From the NCBI GenBank assembly GCA_013151645.1, contig JAADHU010000028.1, forward strand, positions 124,001 through 188,000: a DNA stretch of 64,000 nt. The letters run 5' to 3'. The notes under the pieces were generated by a model. The model saw nothing but the letters and a program-made list of their open reading frames with translations, was not told the origin of the DNA and did not search any database. Shown here in pieces: positions 42,016-51,276 of this stretch (the first letter of the stretch is position 1; each line of letters opens with the position of its first letter). The DNA comes from Gammaproteobacteria bacterium (GTDB lineage Bacteria > Pseudomonadota > Gammaproteobacteria > Steroidobacterales > Woeseiaceae). The translations under genes and the position numbers were made by a program.

Positions 42016-43073
42016 TGAGCATCGCGGCGCTTGCCCGAGCGGAAATTCGCAATCTTCGTGCCTATCAAAGTGCGGCGGCCTGTGATCACGGCCTCAAACT
42101 CAATGCGAACGAGTCCCCTGTTGCCACTGGCACACAAAACAGGAAAGGACTCAATCGCTACCCGGATCGCCGACCAGCCCGACTAACGCGGACCATGGCG
42201 GCTCACTACGGCGTCGCGCCGGAAAACGTTCTGGTCACACGGGGCAGCAGCGAAGGCATCGATCTCCTGATCCGTACGTTTTGCACGGCCGGGCAAGATA
42301 ACGTGTTGCTCACGCCGCCCGTTTTTGATCTGTACCAGGTCTATGCGGCTGTACAGGGCGTGAGCACCGTCTATGTGCCACTCATGGCTGAAGACAATTT
42401 CGCTGTCGACACGTGCGCGCTGCTGCGCGCTTGCGATGATTTCAGCAAACTGATTTTTCTTTGTTCACCCAATAATCCACTCGGTACGGTAGTGCCGAAG
42501 AACGAAATCCTGCGAATCCTGGGCGAGCGTGCGAGCCAGTCTGTCGTCATTCTCGATGAAGCCTACATCGAATACTCCGACACGGATTCCCTCGCGTCGC
42601 TTGTCCTCGAATACGATAACCTCGTGGTGCTGCGCACCTTGTCCAAGGGCCTGGCACTGGCCGGCGCCCGCTGCGGTGCCGTCATTGCGTCAGCGGGGCT
42701 CATAAGACTTCTCGATAGCGTGCTGGCGCCCTACGCACTCTCCTCTCCGGCGATCGCGAGCGCCGAAGTCGCACTTTCCGGGACACAACTTGCCCTTTCG
42801 AAGGCCGCCATCGACCAGACCATTGATGCGCGTGAACACCTCTTCCGGGAGCTGGCTACCTGTAAGGCGGTAGAGCACATTTGGCCAAGCCAGGCGAATT
42901 TCCTGTGCGTACGTTTTACCTCTCTCGATGCGGTAAGCCGTCGCCTTGCAGCAGCTGGAATAGCCATTCGCACCTACGCCGATGACTCCCCGATGAAAAA
43001 CTGCGCGAGAATCACTGTGTCGCTGGCGCACGATAACGAACGGCTTGTCGAGGCCATCAGGAGCGTCGCCTGA
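42015..43073 (+). CDS. hisC: Histidinol-phosphate aminotransferase
   Basis: 352 residues, class I/II aminotransferase. LNANESPVA at the N-terminus, LCSPNNPLGTVV, VVILDEAYIEYS and LRTLSKGLALAGARCG with Lys211 binding PLP. Transfers the amino group from glutamate to imidazole acetol phosphate. Overlaps hisD by one base and is followed directly by hisB. Confidence 0.97.
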   Translation: MSIAALARAEIRNLRAYQSAAACDHGLKLNANESPVATGTQNRKGLNRYPDRRPARLTRTMAAHYGVAPENVLVTRGSSEGIDLLIRTFCTAGQDNVLLTPPVFDLYQVYAAVQGVSTVYVPLMAEDNFAVDTCALLRACDDFSKLIFLCSPNNPLGTVVPKNEILRILGERASQSVVILDEAYIEYSDTDSLASLVLEYDNLVVLRTLSKGLALAGARCGAVIASAGLIRLLDSVLAPYALSSPAIASAEVALSGTQLALSKAAIDQTIDAREHLFRELATCKAVEHIWPSQANFLCVRFTSLDAVSRRLAAAGIAIRTYADDSPMKNCARITVSLAHDNERLVEAIRSVA

Positions 43074-43074
43074 A

Positions 43075-44145
43075 ATGAAGAAGATTCTGTTCATCGATCG
43101 CGATGGTACGCTCATCGAGGAACCTGCCGATCAGCAGGTCGATGCGTTGCACAAGATTCGCCTGCTACCCGACGTGATCAATGCCTTGCAAACATTGCAG
43201 ACACTCGGCTATGGGCTGGTCATGGTCAGTAATCAGGATGGACTGGGTACCCCGTCGTTTCCGCAAGCGAACTTCGATATATGTCAGGAGCATGTGCTTG
43301 CGTTGTTTAGCTCGCAGGGAATTCACTTCGATGAGGTCTTTATCTGCCCGCACATGCCGGACGATGATTGCGACTGCCGCAAACCGAAAGCCGGCCTGCT
43401 GACGCGTTACCTCGCCAACACCCACCTCGATACCGCGGCCAGTGCCGTCATTGGCGATCGCGAAACGGACCTGTTGCTTGCCGAGCGACTCGGTGTACGC
43501 GGACTGCTGATCGGGAACGGCGATTCCGCGCTCACGTGGCGCGACATTTGCGTTGCGCTGACGCCCTCGGCCCGCACAGGCTGCGCCGAAAGGAACACGC
43601 GGGAAACGGCGATCCGGGTAAAAGTAAATCTGGACTCGAGCGCGCCGGTAGAAATCGATACAGGCATCGCTTTTTACGACCACATGCTCGAACAGATCGC
43701 GAAACACGCCGGCTTCAGCATCGACGTGCGCTGTGACGGGGATCTGCGCGTCGACGAACACCACACTATTGAAGACACCGCCCTCACCATCGGCAAAGCA
43801 TTGCGAACGGCGCTGGGCGAAAAACGGGGCATTGCCCGTTTCGGCTTCCAGCTTCCCATGGATGAAAGCGAAGCACGCGTTTCTCTCGACCTTTCCGGCC
43901 GACCTTATCTGCTATTCGACGGATCGTTTCCACGTGACCGTGTAGGCGAGATGCCGACCGAACTCGTACCGCACTTCTTTCGATCTTTCGCCGATGCATT
44001 GCACGCCACGCTGCATATCTCCGTAACAGGCAGCAATACACACCACATGGTTGAAGCGTGCTTCAAAGCACTCGGGCGTGCGTTGCGCCAGGCTATCCGG
44101 ATCGAGAGCAACGATCTCCCGTCGACGAAAGGTACGTTGAGCTGA
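43075..44145 (+). CDS. hisB: Bifunctional histidinol-phosphatase / imidazoleglycerol-phosphate dehydratase
   Basis: 356 residues. The N-terminal HAD phosphatase (residues 1-165) has Asp8 and Asp10 (LFIDRDGTLIEE) and a zinc loop CPHMPDDDCDCRKPKAG. The C-terminal dehydratase (about 168-356) has the duplicated His/Glu metal motifs DEHHTIEDTALTIGKAL and NTHHMVEACFKALGRALR. The fused form is characteristic of gammaproteobacteria. Start at ATG 43075, 1 nt after the hisC stop. Confidence 0.97.
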   Translation: MKKILFIDRDGTLIEEPADQQVDALHKIRLLPDVINALQTLQTLGYGLVMVSNQDGLGTPSFPQANFDICQEHVLALFSSQGIHFDEVFICPHMPDDDCDCRKPKAGLLTRYLANTHLDTAASAVIGDRETDLLLAERLGVRGLLIGNGDSALTWRDICVALTPSARTGCAERNTRETAIRVKVNLDSSAPVEIDTGIAFYDHMLEQIAKHAGFSIDVRCDGDLRVDEHHTIEDTALTIGKALRTALGEKRGIARFGFQLPMDESEARVSLDLSGRPYLLFDGSFPRDRVGEMPTELVPHFFRSFADALHATLHISVTGSNTHHMVEACFKALGRALRQAIRIESNDLPSTKGTLS

Positions 44146-44146
44146 C

Positions 44147-44752
44147 ATGCCGGATACCCGTGTAGCAATCGTTGACTGCGGTGGCGCCAATCTCGCGTCA
44201 TTGAGCAATGCCCTCGATCGGCTGGGTGCTGTCAGTGTATTAACGCATGACGCCGCCATCATCAGGAATGCGCAGCACGTCATTCTGCCGGGTGTCGGTG
44301 CGGCCGCCGATGCGATGCAGAAGCTCGCCAGCCATCGGTTAATTGAAGTTATCGCGAACCTTAGTCAACCGGTTCTTGGTATTTGTCTGGGTATGCAGTT
44401 GTTAGCCGAAGCATCTGCGGAAGATCAGTCGACGTGTCTCGGCATCGTCCCGGCGGTCGCCCAAAGATTGCCGGCGAGTCTGGACATGCCCGTGCCCAAT
44501 ATGGGCTGGTGCAAGGTACATCAGCACCAGAACCATGAGCTTTTTGCGGAAATTGATGACGGCAGCTATTTCTATTTTGTACACAGCTTTGTGCTGGCGG
44601 AAGGTGGCTATACCCTGGCAACGGCCGACCATGCGGCGCCGTTTACGGCGGTGCTCGCCCGGAACAATTTTTTCGCAACGCAGTTTCACCCGGAGCGATC
44701 CGCGGCGGCAGGCGCCAGACTGCTCCGTAATTTTCTGAGGATCCGGCGGTGA
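44147..44752 (+). CDS. hisH: Imidazole glycerol phosphate synthase, glutamine amidotransferase subunit
   Basis: 201 residues, class I GATase. Cys80 (LGICLGMQLLAEAS) and the C-terminal His/Glu (FFATQFHPERSAAAG) give the triad; VAIVDCGGANLASL and HVILPGVGAAADAM are typical HisH. It supplies ammonia to HisF. Its stop overlaps the GTG of hisA by 4 bp. Confidence 0.96.
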   Translation: MPDTRVAIVDCGGANLASLSNALDRLGAVSVLTHDAAIIRNAQHVILPGVGAAADAMQKLASHRLIEVIANLSQPVLGICLGMQLLAEASAEDQSTCLGIVPAVAQRLPASLDMPVPNMGWCKVHQHQNHELFAEIDDGSYFYFVHSFVLAEGGYTLATADHAAPFTAVLARNNFFATQFHPERSAAAGARLLRNFLRIRR

Positions 44753-45489
44753 AGGTAATTCCGGCCATCGACCTGCGCGACGGACAGTGCGTCCGGTTAT
44801 TTCAGGGCGACTTTGGTCGACAAACAGGCTATACGCACGAGCCAGTCGAACTCGCGCATCAATACGAGACGATGGGGTTTGATACCTTGCACATTGTCGA
44901 CCTCGATGGTGCCCGAACCGGGCAACCGAAAAATCAGGAAATCGTCTGCGATATTGTCGAAACGACCGGTCTGACCGTCCAGCTCGGCGGCGGACTACGC
45001 TCGGATTCACAGGTCGATCGCTGGTTGAGTGCCGGGCTCGCACGAGTCGTCATCGGCAGTCTCGCGATTACCGAACCGGGCCGGGTGGCTGGCTGGCTGG
45101 CCGATTTCGGAGCCGAGAGAATCGTGCTCGCGCTGGATGTAAACGTAGATACAAGCGGCGTGCCCCGGATTGCGACCCACGGCTGGCAGCGAGGCGGGGC
45201 AATGGCATTGTGGCAATGTATCGAGGATTACCTGGCGATCGGTCTTAAGCACGTGCTTTGCACGGATATCAGTCGCGATGGCGCCATGACGGGACCGAAT
45301 CTTGACTTGTACCGGGAGCTGATCCGTCGCTACCCGGAGATTGGCTTGCAGGCATCGGGCGGTGTTCGCAGCATCAATGACCTCATGGTACTCCGGCAGA
45401 CCGGCGCTCGGGGTGCAATCACCGGTCGCGCACTGCTCGATGGAAAGATAACAACCGAGGAGGTCGCGACATTCCTGCGCGCCGCATAA
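44749..45489 (+). CDS. hisA: ProFAR isomerase (phosphoribosylformimino-AICAR-ribotide isomerase)
   Basis: 246 residues, TIM barrel. Catalytic Asp8 ([18 protein letters not shown]) and the second Asp in [26 protein letters not shown] and [12 protein letters not shown] bind phosphate. It starts with GTG 44749. Its 3' end encodes, in another frame, the ribosome binding site and first codons of hisF; the two genes overlap by 19 bp. Confidence 0.96.
   Translation: MKVIPAIDLRDGQCVRLFQGDFGRQTGYTHEPVELAHQYETMGFDTLHIVDLDGARTGQPKNQEIVCDIVETTGLTVQLGGGLRSDSQVDRWLSAGLARVVIGSLAITEPGRVAGWLADFGAERIVLALDVNVDTSGVPRIATHGWQRGGAMALWQCIEDYLAIGLKHVLCTDISRDGAMTGPNLDLYRELIRRYPEIGLQASGGVRSINDLMVLRQTGARGAITGRALLDGKITTEEVATFLRAA
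45457..45473 (+). promoter_or_regulatory. Strong ribosome binding site in front of an ATT start codon for hisF
   Basis: GAGGAGGT at 45457-45464 is followed by a 6-nt spacer (CGCGAC) and then ATT at 45471-45473. Spacing is optimal. No ATG, GTG or TTG occurs in the hisF frame between the upstream stop (45378-45380) and GTG 45531. This decides the hisF start. Confidence 0.75.
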
Positions 45490-46238
45490 TCCCCTGTCTC
45501 GACGTTCGCGATGGCCAGGTCGTCAAAGGCGTGCAGTTTCGCGATCATCGCGTGGTCGGCGACATACTCGAACTCGCCGAGAACTATTGTCAGGCCGGTG
45601 CCGACGAATTGGTGTTCTATGATATTTCAGCGAGCCCCGATGATCGCACGGTCGACAGAAGCTGGGTCAGTCGTGTCGCGGCGCTGATTGATATTCCTTT
45701 TTGTGTTGCCGGCGGTATTCGCACTGTCGAAGCGGCCGAGGACATCCTGCGCAGAGGCGCGGACAAAATTTCGATCAATTCGCCCGCATTGGAAAATCCA
45801 CCCTTGATTTCAGAACTCGCAAAACGATTTGGATCGCAGTGCGTCGTCTTGGGCGTCGACAGCCGTCGCATCGATGAGACCTGGAAAGTGTACCAATATA
45901 CCGGTGATATACAGCGTATTGCAGCAACTGACCGCCTGACGAAGGAATGGATAGTGGAAGCTCAGCAACGTGGCGCGGGAGAAATTGTACTCAACTGCAT
46001 GAACTCTGACGGAGTACGTAACGGTTATGACATTGAGCAGCTCGCCGGTATTCGGACAAACTGCACAGTGCCGTTGGTTGCATCCGGCGGCGCCGGCTGT
46101 AAGCAGGACTTTGCCGAAGTATTCGAGCGAACCGGTGTCTCTGCTGCGCTTGCCGCCAGCGTATTTCACAGTGGAGACATCACTATTCCTGATTTAAAAT
46201 ATTTCCTGAGACGCTCGGGAATCGAGGTGCGTCTGTGA
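45471..46238 (+). CDS. hisF: Imidazole glycerol phosphate synthase, cyclase subunit, with apparent ATT start
   Basis: Reading from ATT 45471 gives 255 residues beginning (I/M)[22 protein letters not shown], which aligns without gaps to normal HisF N-termini ([12 protein letters not shown]). It carries the catalytic Asp in PCLDV. The next conventional start, GTG 45531, would remove 20 residues including that Asp and the first barrel strand, so it cannot give an active enzyme. Other marks: [45 protein letters not shown] and [11 protein letters not shown]. Either translation really starts at AUU or the base is a sequencing error for ATG. Confidence 0.93.
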   Translation: MPARRIIPCLDVRDGQVVKGVQFRDHRVVGDILELAENYCQAGADELVFYDISASPDDRTVDRSWVSRVAALIDIPFCVAGGIRTVEAAEDILRRGADKISINSPALENPPLISELAKRFGSQCVVLGVDSRRIDETWKVYQYTGDIQRIAATDRLTKEWIVEAQQRGAGEIVLNCMNSDGVRNGYDIEQLAGIRTNCTVPLVASGGAGCKQDFAEVFERTGVSAALAASVFHSGDITIPDLKYFLRRSGIEVRL

Positions 46239-46846
46239 GCTCACTTCCGGAACAGGTGAACTGGGAAAAGGGTGACGGTCTCGTACCGGCCATTGTGCAA
46301 GACGCAATCAGTGGGCGTGTTCTGATGCTTGGCTATATGAACGTCGCAGCGTTACAGAGAACCCTGACGAGTGAGTACGTCACGTTTTTTAGCCGATCCC
46401 GGCGGTGCCTGTGGACCAAGGGCGAGACATCCGGCAACAAGCTGCACCTTGTTGGCATCGAAATTGACTGTGACGGCGATACGCTGCTGGTCAATGCAAC
46501 GCCACACGGACCCACTTGTCACCTTGGCACATCGAGTTGTTTCGACAAAGCAGAAGAAAAGCCAGGCTTCGGTTTTATCGGTCAGCTTGAGGCGACGATT
46601 GCCGACCGACTGAAAACACCGCGTGATGACAGCTACACGACGCGACTTGTCAACGCGGGTATACAGCGTATCGCACAAAAGATCGGTGAAGAAGGCGTCG
46701 AAGTTGCACTGGCCGCGGTCGCCGGCAATCGCGAGGAAATAGTCAGCGAGGTCGCAGACCTGCTTTACCATGTGCTGGTGCTGCTACGTCATCAAGACCT
46801 CGGCATCGTCGACGTTGCCCGGCAACTGGATCGGCGACGCCGCTAG
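46235..46846 (+). CDS. hisI: Phosphoribosyl-AMP cyclohydrolase / phosphoribosyl-ATP pyrophosphatase
   Basis: 203 residues from GTG 46235, overlapping hisF by 4 bp. HisI domain (residues 1-105): [36 protein letters not shown] and the metal site [26 protein letters not shown]. HisE domain (about 110-203): [37 protein letters not shown]-like acidic helices ([15 protein letters not shown]). It catalyses steps two and three of the pathway and closes the operon. Confidence 0.97.
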   Translation: MSSLPEQVNWEKGDGLVPAIVQDAISGRVLMLGYMNVAALQRTLTSEYVTFFSRSRRCLWTKGETSGNKLHLVGIEIDCDGDTLLVNATPHGPTCHLGTSSCFDKAEEKPGFGFIGQLEATIADRLKTPRDDSYTTRLVNAGIQRIAQKIGEEGVEVALAAVAGNREEIVSEVADLLYHVLVLLRHQDLGIVDVARQLDRRRR

Positions 46847-46946
46847 AGACTGGCCGTACAACCAGCCGTGATCGTCGGCGCAGATACTCCTGCGGAACTG
46901 TGACCGCGGGCGCAGCCCGACCTGGTCCGCGCGTCGACGCCTGATC

Positions 46947-47489
46947 TCAGACCGGCAGCAACATTCGGCTACCATCGATAGCGGTAAATCTCCGATCGCA
47001 ACCCTGCTCGCTGCTGGTTGCGGACGCAAGAGTGACATCACGTACGTATGCAGACGACCCCTGTGGAGCCTGGCCTTCAGAATCAGTTTGAATCTCGATG
47101 TGAAGCCCGTTATTGCAGAATAACAAAGAGCGCTCGCTTGTTCGGCCGGACCAGCCAATAAACTTGCGCTGTTCGACAAGCGGTACTTTACGGCCGTTTT
47201 CCAGCACGCCGAAACACCTTGCATAGCGCGTTGGAATCTCCACCGTGTAACGCGTAACGTCGGCGTGACTGGCTCCGTCCAGCGGAAGCAGACGATCCAG
47301 GAAACTGATCGCACACTTCTTGACGGACACTCGCCGCACCGAATCGTACCTGACGATGTCTTCGAGACCACCCCAGAAGCTGGAAGAGTCACCATCTTGT
47401 GCCGGCATCATTTCCATTTCGAAGGAGTTGAAAAAAGCGGGTTCAATACTCAAATTTCCGATCGGCTCAGCGCTGTTCAATGTAGACAT
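46947..47489 (-). CDS. Malate-synthase-G-like protein lacking the catalytic barrel
   Basis: 180 residues from ATG 47489 (MSTLNSAEPIGNLSIEPAFF), with GGAG 7 nt upstream, 37 nt after aceA. FFNSFEMEMMPAQDGDSSSFWGGLEDIV resembles the malate synthase G N-terminus (...FWAGLDKIV). The rest, from FLDRLLPLDGASHADVTRYTVE to EQRKFIGWSG, LLFCNNGLHIEIQ and RDVTLASA...IDGSRMLL, follows the MSG beta domain (residues about 140-290 there) nearly without gaps. The helical linker and the whole TIM barrel with catalytic residues are missing, and the CED metal motif is changed. It cannot be an active malate synthase; remnant or repurposed domain. Similarity judged by eye. Confidence 0.72.
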   Translation of the reverse strand: MSTLNSAEPIGNLSIEPAFFNSFEMEMMPAQDGDSSSFWGGLEDIVRYDSVRRVSVKKCAISFLDRLLPLDGASHADVTRYTVEIPTRYARCFGVLENGRKVPLVEQRKFIGWSGRTSERSLLFCNNGLHIEIQTDSEGQAPQGSSAYVRDVTLASATSSEQGCDRRFTAIDGSRMLLPV

Positions 47490-47526
47490 CGTTATGCTCC
47501 GTTGCTGGTTCTTCTCTCGTTGGCGC

Positions 47527-48807
47527 TCACGCGACGAATTGCTCTTCTTCGGTACTTCCATCCATGGCCGTCGTCGAAGAGGCACCGGACATGATGGTGT
47601 TCTGGACCGCATCAAAATAGCCGGCGCCGACGAACGATTGATGCTTCGCCGCGCGGAATCCATGCTGTTCGTCCGCGAACTCCTGCTCCTGCAGTTTCGA
47701 ATAGGCGTACATGCCTTCTTCCCGGTAAGCGCGACTTAGCCGAAACATGCTCGAGTTCAGTGCATGCCAGCCTGCCAGCGTGATGAACTGAAACTTGTAG
47801 CCCATCTCGCCGAGATCCTCGCGGAAACTCTTCATCGTCTTGTCGTCCAGGTTGGACTTCCAGTTGAATGACGGTGAGCAGTTGTAGGCCAATAACTGAT
47901 CCGGGAATTCCGCATGAATGGCATCGGCAAATCGCTGTGCCTGCGCAAGGTCCGGCTTTGACGTTTCGCACCAGAGCAAGTCGGCATAAGGCGCGTAGGC
48001 AAGACCGCGTGCAATCGCCTGCTCAAGGCCCGCGTTCGTTCGGTAAAACCCTTCCGCCGTTCGCTCGCCGGTAATGAATGGCCGGTCACGTTCGTCGGCG
48101 TCGGAGGTAATCAGGTTCGCGGCATCGGCGTCGGTACGAGCAACCAGGACAGTGGGCACGTCAAGTACGTCTGCCGCAAGACGTGCGGCGGTCAGCTTGG
48201 CGATCGCTTCCTGGGTCGGGACCAGTACCTTGCCGCCCATATGGCCGCATTTTTTTGCCGACGACAATTGATCCTCGAAATGCACCCCGGCCGCACCGGC
48301 GCGAATCATGCTCTTCATCAACTCGAACGCATTGAGGGTGCCGCCGAAACCTGCTTCGGCGTCCGCGACAATGGGCGGCAACCAATCGGTGTCGTAGTCA
48401 CCGTTGAGCGCGTGAATTTCATCCGTCCGCATCAAGGCGTTGTTGATTCGCTCGACCATTTTTGGCACCGAATCGACCGGATACAGGCTTTGGTCGGGAT
48501 ACATTTCTCCGGCGCTGTTGCCGTCGCCCGCCACCTGCCAGCCGGAGCAATAGATCGCCTTGAGTCCGGCCTCCACTTCCTGGATAGCCTGGTTACCGGT
48601 GAGTGCACCAAGACCGCACAACGGTTTCTCCTGTTGCACCCGACGCCACAATTTCTCGGCGCCAAGACGCGCCAGTGTGTGTTCTACAATCACGGAACCG
48701 CGCAATTTCACCACCTCTTCGGCGGTGTATTCACGCCGTGTCCCTTTCCAGCGCGGACTCTTAGCCCAGTCCGATGTTAGCTTGGCAATCTGTTGCTTAC
48801 GCGTCAT
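47527..48807 (-). CDS. aceA: Isocitrate lyase
   Basis: 426 residues. Splits isocitrate into glyoxylate and succinate in the glyoxylate shunt. The catalytic KKCGH motif is at 185-189 ([19 protein letters not shown]); [40 protein letters not shown] and [11 protein letters not shown] are family hallmarks. It allows growth on acetate and fatty acids. A divergent short-chain-fatty-acid-type regulator lies 133 bp upstream, and a malate-synthase-like fragment follows. Confidence 0.98.
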   Translation of the reverse strand: MTRKQQIAKLTSDWAKSPRWKGTRREYTAEEVVKLRGSVIVEHTLARLGAEKLWRRVQQEKPLCGLGALTGNQAIQEVEAGLKAIYCSGWQVAGDGNSAGEMYPDQSLYPVDSVPKMVERINNALMRTDEIHALNGDYDTDWLPPIVADAEAGFGGTLNAFELMKSMIRAGAAGVHFEDQLSSAKKCGHMGGKVLVPTQEAIAKLTAARLAADVLDVPTVLVARTDADAANLITSDADERDRPFITGERTAEGFYRTNAGLEQAIARGLAYAPYADLLWCETSKPDLAQAQRFADAIHAEFPDQLLAYNCSPSFNWKSNLDDKTMKSFREDLGEMGYKFQFITLAGWHALNSSMFRLSRAYREEGMYAYSKLQEQEFADEQHGFRAAKHQSFVGAGYFDAVQNTIMSGASSTTAMDGSTEEEQFVA

Positions 48808-48940
48808 GACTAACTCCTGTGTGTCGTGACAGTCCGAGCGAAATAAGTGAAAGCCTCGTCGTCAGTCGGTATAGTACGGCTAGTCTCTGGGAATTTTCAC
48901 AATAAAAACTTCACACTGTTAATTTTACAACGGAGCAAAA
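48808..48940. promoter_or_regulatory. Divergent promoter region aceA / regulator
   Basis: 133 bp between aceA (minus) and the regulator (plus). TTCACA occurs twice as a direct repeat at 48896-48901 and 48910-48915 (14-bp period), followed by an AT-rich TTAATTTTACAA. These are candidate half-sites for the adjacent regulator. Each gene has a purine-rich ribosome binding site (AGGAG for aceA; GGAG for the regulator). Confidence 0.4.
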
Positions 48941-50500
48941 ATGGCCGGGCAGCATGGACTCTTACGTAAAACACACTTTCTGGGCACGAAAATCCGCTCG
49001 CTACGCAAGCGTAACCACTTGACGCTTGAGGATTTATCGGTTCGCTGCGTACAAATCGACGCTGAGGCCGGTCCATCCGTCTCTTACCTGTCGATGATAG
49101 AAAATGGCAAACGCGTACCCTCAATACGCCTTGTGCAGATAATTGCTGACATTTTTCAACGCGAAGTCAGCTGGTTCTACGACGAAACACTGGATTCTGT
49201 CGCCATCGATCCGGCCCCGAAAACCTCCGCCGTCACGGGTATGCCGCTGGAACCGGGATTTCTTTTTTCAGACAGCGTCCTGGAACTGGCCATTCCGGAG
49301 CTGCTCGCCCAAACGGGCACGACGGGACGGCAATTCGCCCATCTTTTAATTCGCGCGCATCAGGAATCCAACCAGAACCGCTTCCCGGACCTTGAGCGAG
49401 CAGCGGAATCCATTGGAAAAAAGCGTTTCCCGTTGAGCCTCCAGGATTTATTCGACATTGCCAAATCACTCGGCCTTAAGGTTCGCTGGTTTGAGAAAGA
49501 AACCTTCAGGGATCATGGCGACACTGACCGGCCGCTCGATACACTCGTGCGCTCGTTTTTCGATGCACCCGACGTCATCTATCTCAATCGCGCCCTCGAA
49601 GCGGCACCCGCCCGTCTGAAATACGATCTGGCCAATCATGTTGCCCACAAGATCCTGCACGATGGCGATGGCGCTCGAGCACCACAGGTTTCGGGCGGAC
49701 GAGTATCCGGCAGGAGACATGATGCCGAGTCCCCCAACATGGATGCCAAAGACGTTCTGTTTGCCTGGCGTGACTTCGAATGCAGTTATTTCGCCGCCGC
49801 CTTGCTGGGTCCAAAGACGGTCTTCCGGCAGTTCCTTGCCCGACACTCTTATTCAATCGACATCGGTCACAAGCTCGATTTGACGACGACGCTTGTTATG
49901 CGACGTATGTCCAGCGTATCGCCCTATCCGCACTGGCACTACTTCGATGCCTACCCACCCGGAAACCTTCGAGCTGTTTATCGAGGCAACGGTATCCCCC
50001 TGCCCTGGGGAAATATGACGACGATCTCGGATCCATGTCAGCACTGGGCCGTTTTCCGAATGCTCAATACACGCTCGACGAAACCCTCGGCGCAGATTTC
50101 GATCCTTGGTGCCGGTGAAAACAAACGACTGTATTGCTGCGAATCGATTCGGAGCAAAGATGCGGCAGGCAATCCGCACGTTCTTTGTGCGGGCGTTGAT
50201 CTGGCTCCCGCTCTGGAAGCGCAGAACTTCGATGCCCGAAAAACGATCGAACTGATTGAGAAGAGCTGCAATAACGGCGGCGGGTCCGCACCCATTCCTG
50301 TCGAGGCTCGCCGTCAGCTCGAGAGCATTGGCAAGATACTGAATATCGGCTGGATCGCTGCTGGTGCCGAAAAGGACGCAACCATTATTTGCCCACGTAG
50401 TTCGAGCTGTCCGCGCACAAAACCTTGCCTGGGAAAAACCATGCGCAGGCTCGGCTCGGAAATAGACAATATTCGCAGGTCCGTACTGGAGAACGGTTAA
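48941..50500 (+). CDS. XRE-family regulator of the RamB/ScfR short-chain fatty acid type
   Basis: 519 residues. N-terminal XRE helix-turn-helix (about residues 12-75: LGTKIRSLRKRNHLTLEDLSVRC...SVSYLSMIENGKRVPSIRLVQIIADIF). A middle IrrE/ImmA-like region (KYDLANHVAHKILHDG) lacks HExxH. The large C-terminal DUF2083/DUF3612-like part has Cys clusters (CPRSSSCPRTKPCLG). In actinobacteria RamB and in vibrios/shewanellae similar proteins sit next to aceA and control the glyoxylate cycle; the divergent arrangement here supports that role. Ligand not determined. Confidence 0.85.
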   Translation: MAGQHGLLRKTHFLGTKIRSLRKRNHLTLEDLSVRCVQIDAEAGPSVSYLSMIENGKRVPSIRLVQIIADIFQREVSWFYDETLDSVAIDPAPKTSAVTGMPLEPGFLFSDSVLELAIPELLAQTGTTGRQFAHLLIRAHQESNQNRFPDLERAAESIGKKRFPLSLQDLFDIAKSLGLKVRWFEKETFRDHGDTDRPLDTLVRSFFDAPDVIYLNRALEAAPARLKYDLANHVAHKILHDGDGARAPQVSGGRVSGRRHDAESPNMDAKDVLFAWRDFECSYFAAALLGPKTVFRQFLARHSYSIDIGHKLDLTTTLVMRRMSSVSPYPHWHYFDAYPPGNLRAVYRGNGIPLPWGNMTTISDPCQHWAVFRMLNTRSTKPSAQISILGAGENKRLYCCESIRSKDAAGNPHVLCAGVDLAPALEAQNFDARKTIELIEKSCNNGGGSAPIPVEARRQLESIGKILNIGWIAAGAEKDATIICPRSSSCPRTKPCLGKTMRRLGSEIDNIRRSVLENG

Positions 50501-50507
50501 CGGCCGA

Positions 50508-51239
50508 CTAACTCGCGCTGACCGCCTCAGCCATTTCACCCATGGAGAAGAACAGGAAATCGACCGCCGGTCGCTCGCTCACTTTCGCCGTCGCGCCCCA
50601 GTTCCCGGACTCCGACAAACGCTGCCGATCAATCCACGCATTGGCGAGCCCGAATTCCTTCGCCGGTACGTGATCGTGAAAGAGACTTTGAGCCGTGTGT
50701 AGAATATCCGCACGTTCCAAGCCAAGGTCTTGTTGCAAATGTTCGAACAAGTATTCGAAATTCGCCGCGGACGGTTTATAGGAACCGATATCCTCCGCGG
50801 TATAAACCGCATCGAACTCGACGCCCAGTTTGCGATTTGATGCCGCAAATCCTTCACGACTGACATTCGACAGGATGACGAGTTTGTAGTGAGTCTGCAG
50901 GAATCGCAAGGCGTCGGCCGTGTCCGGGAATGAGGGCCACTGCGATATCGAATGGGCAAAATCTGCATCGAGCTGATTGCTGGTCTGCAGGCCAAACTCT
51001 GCCGCGAGCAGGCAATGCACCTGGCTCAGCACATCGGTATACAAGCTGTTCGGTGTTTCGGTTTCGAGCCGATTTTCGAAAACCGAATACGCATCCAGAG
51101 CCTTCGCGCGCGTGATGTCAGCGCGCCCGTTCGCCATAACCAGGGGTTGTAACGCGTCCCAGATTCCGGTCTCCCAGTCAATGAGCGTCCCGTAGCAATC
51201 GAAAGTCAGGACTTTGTAATCTTTCAGTCCCTTGTCCAT
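50508..51239 (-). CDS. HAD hydrolase, haloacid dehalogenase type II
   Basis: 243 residues. Nucleophile Asp14 in VLTFDCYGTLIDWETGI, ILSNVSREGF (motif II) and AEDIGSYKPSAANFEYL (motif III Lys). This resembles L-2-haloacid dehalogenases and related phosphatases; the WETG sequence is common in type II. It is 37 nt downstream of ligC in the same direction, so may be co-transcribed with the aromatic genes. Convergent with the aceA regulator, 7 bp apart. Substrate unknown. Confidence 0.85.
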   Translation of the reverse strand: MDKGLKDYKVLTFDCYGTLIDWETGIWDALQPLVMANGRADITRAKALDAYSVFENRLETETPNSLYTDVLSQVHCLLAAEFGLQTSNQLDADFAHSISQWPSFPDTADALRFLQTHYKLVILSNVSREGFAASNRKLGVEFDAVYTAEDIGSYKPSAANFEYLFEHLQQDLGLERADILHTAQSLFHDHVPAKEFGLANAWIDRQRLSESGNWGATAKVSERPAVDFLFFSMGEMAEAVSAS

Positions 51240-51276
51240 TCATGCTCCTCGGTGGAATCTCCAGGCTGACACGATC

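Noticed and set aside
45531-46238. hisF starting at GTG 45531
   Set aside because: Would delete the first barrel strand and the catalytic Asp of PCLDV.
46947-47489. PilZ or other small-domain identity for the protein after aceA
   Set aside because: The ungapped match to malate synthase G segments (FWGGLEDIV; NNGLHIEIQ; RDVTLASA) explains it better.
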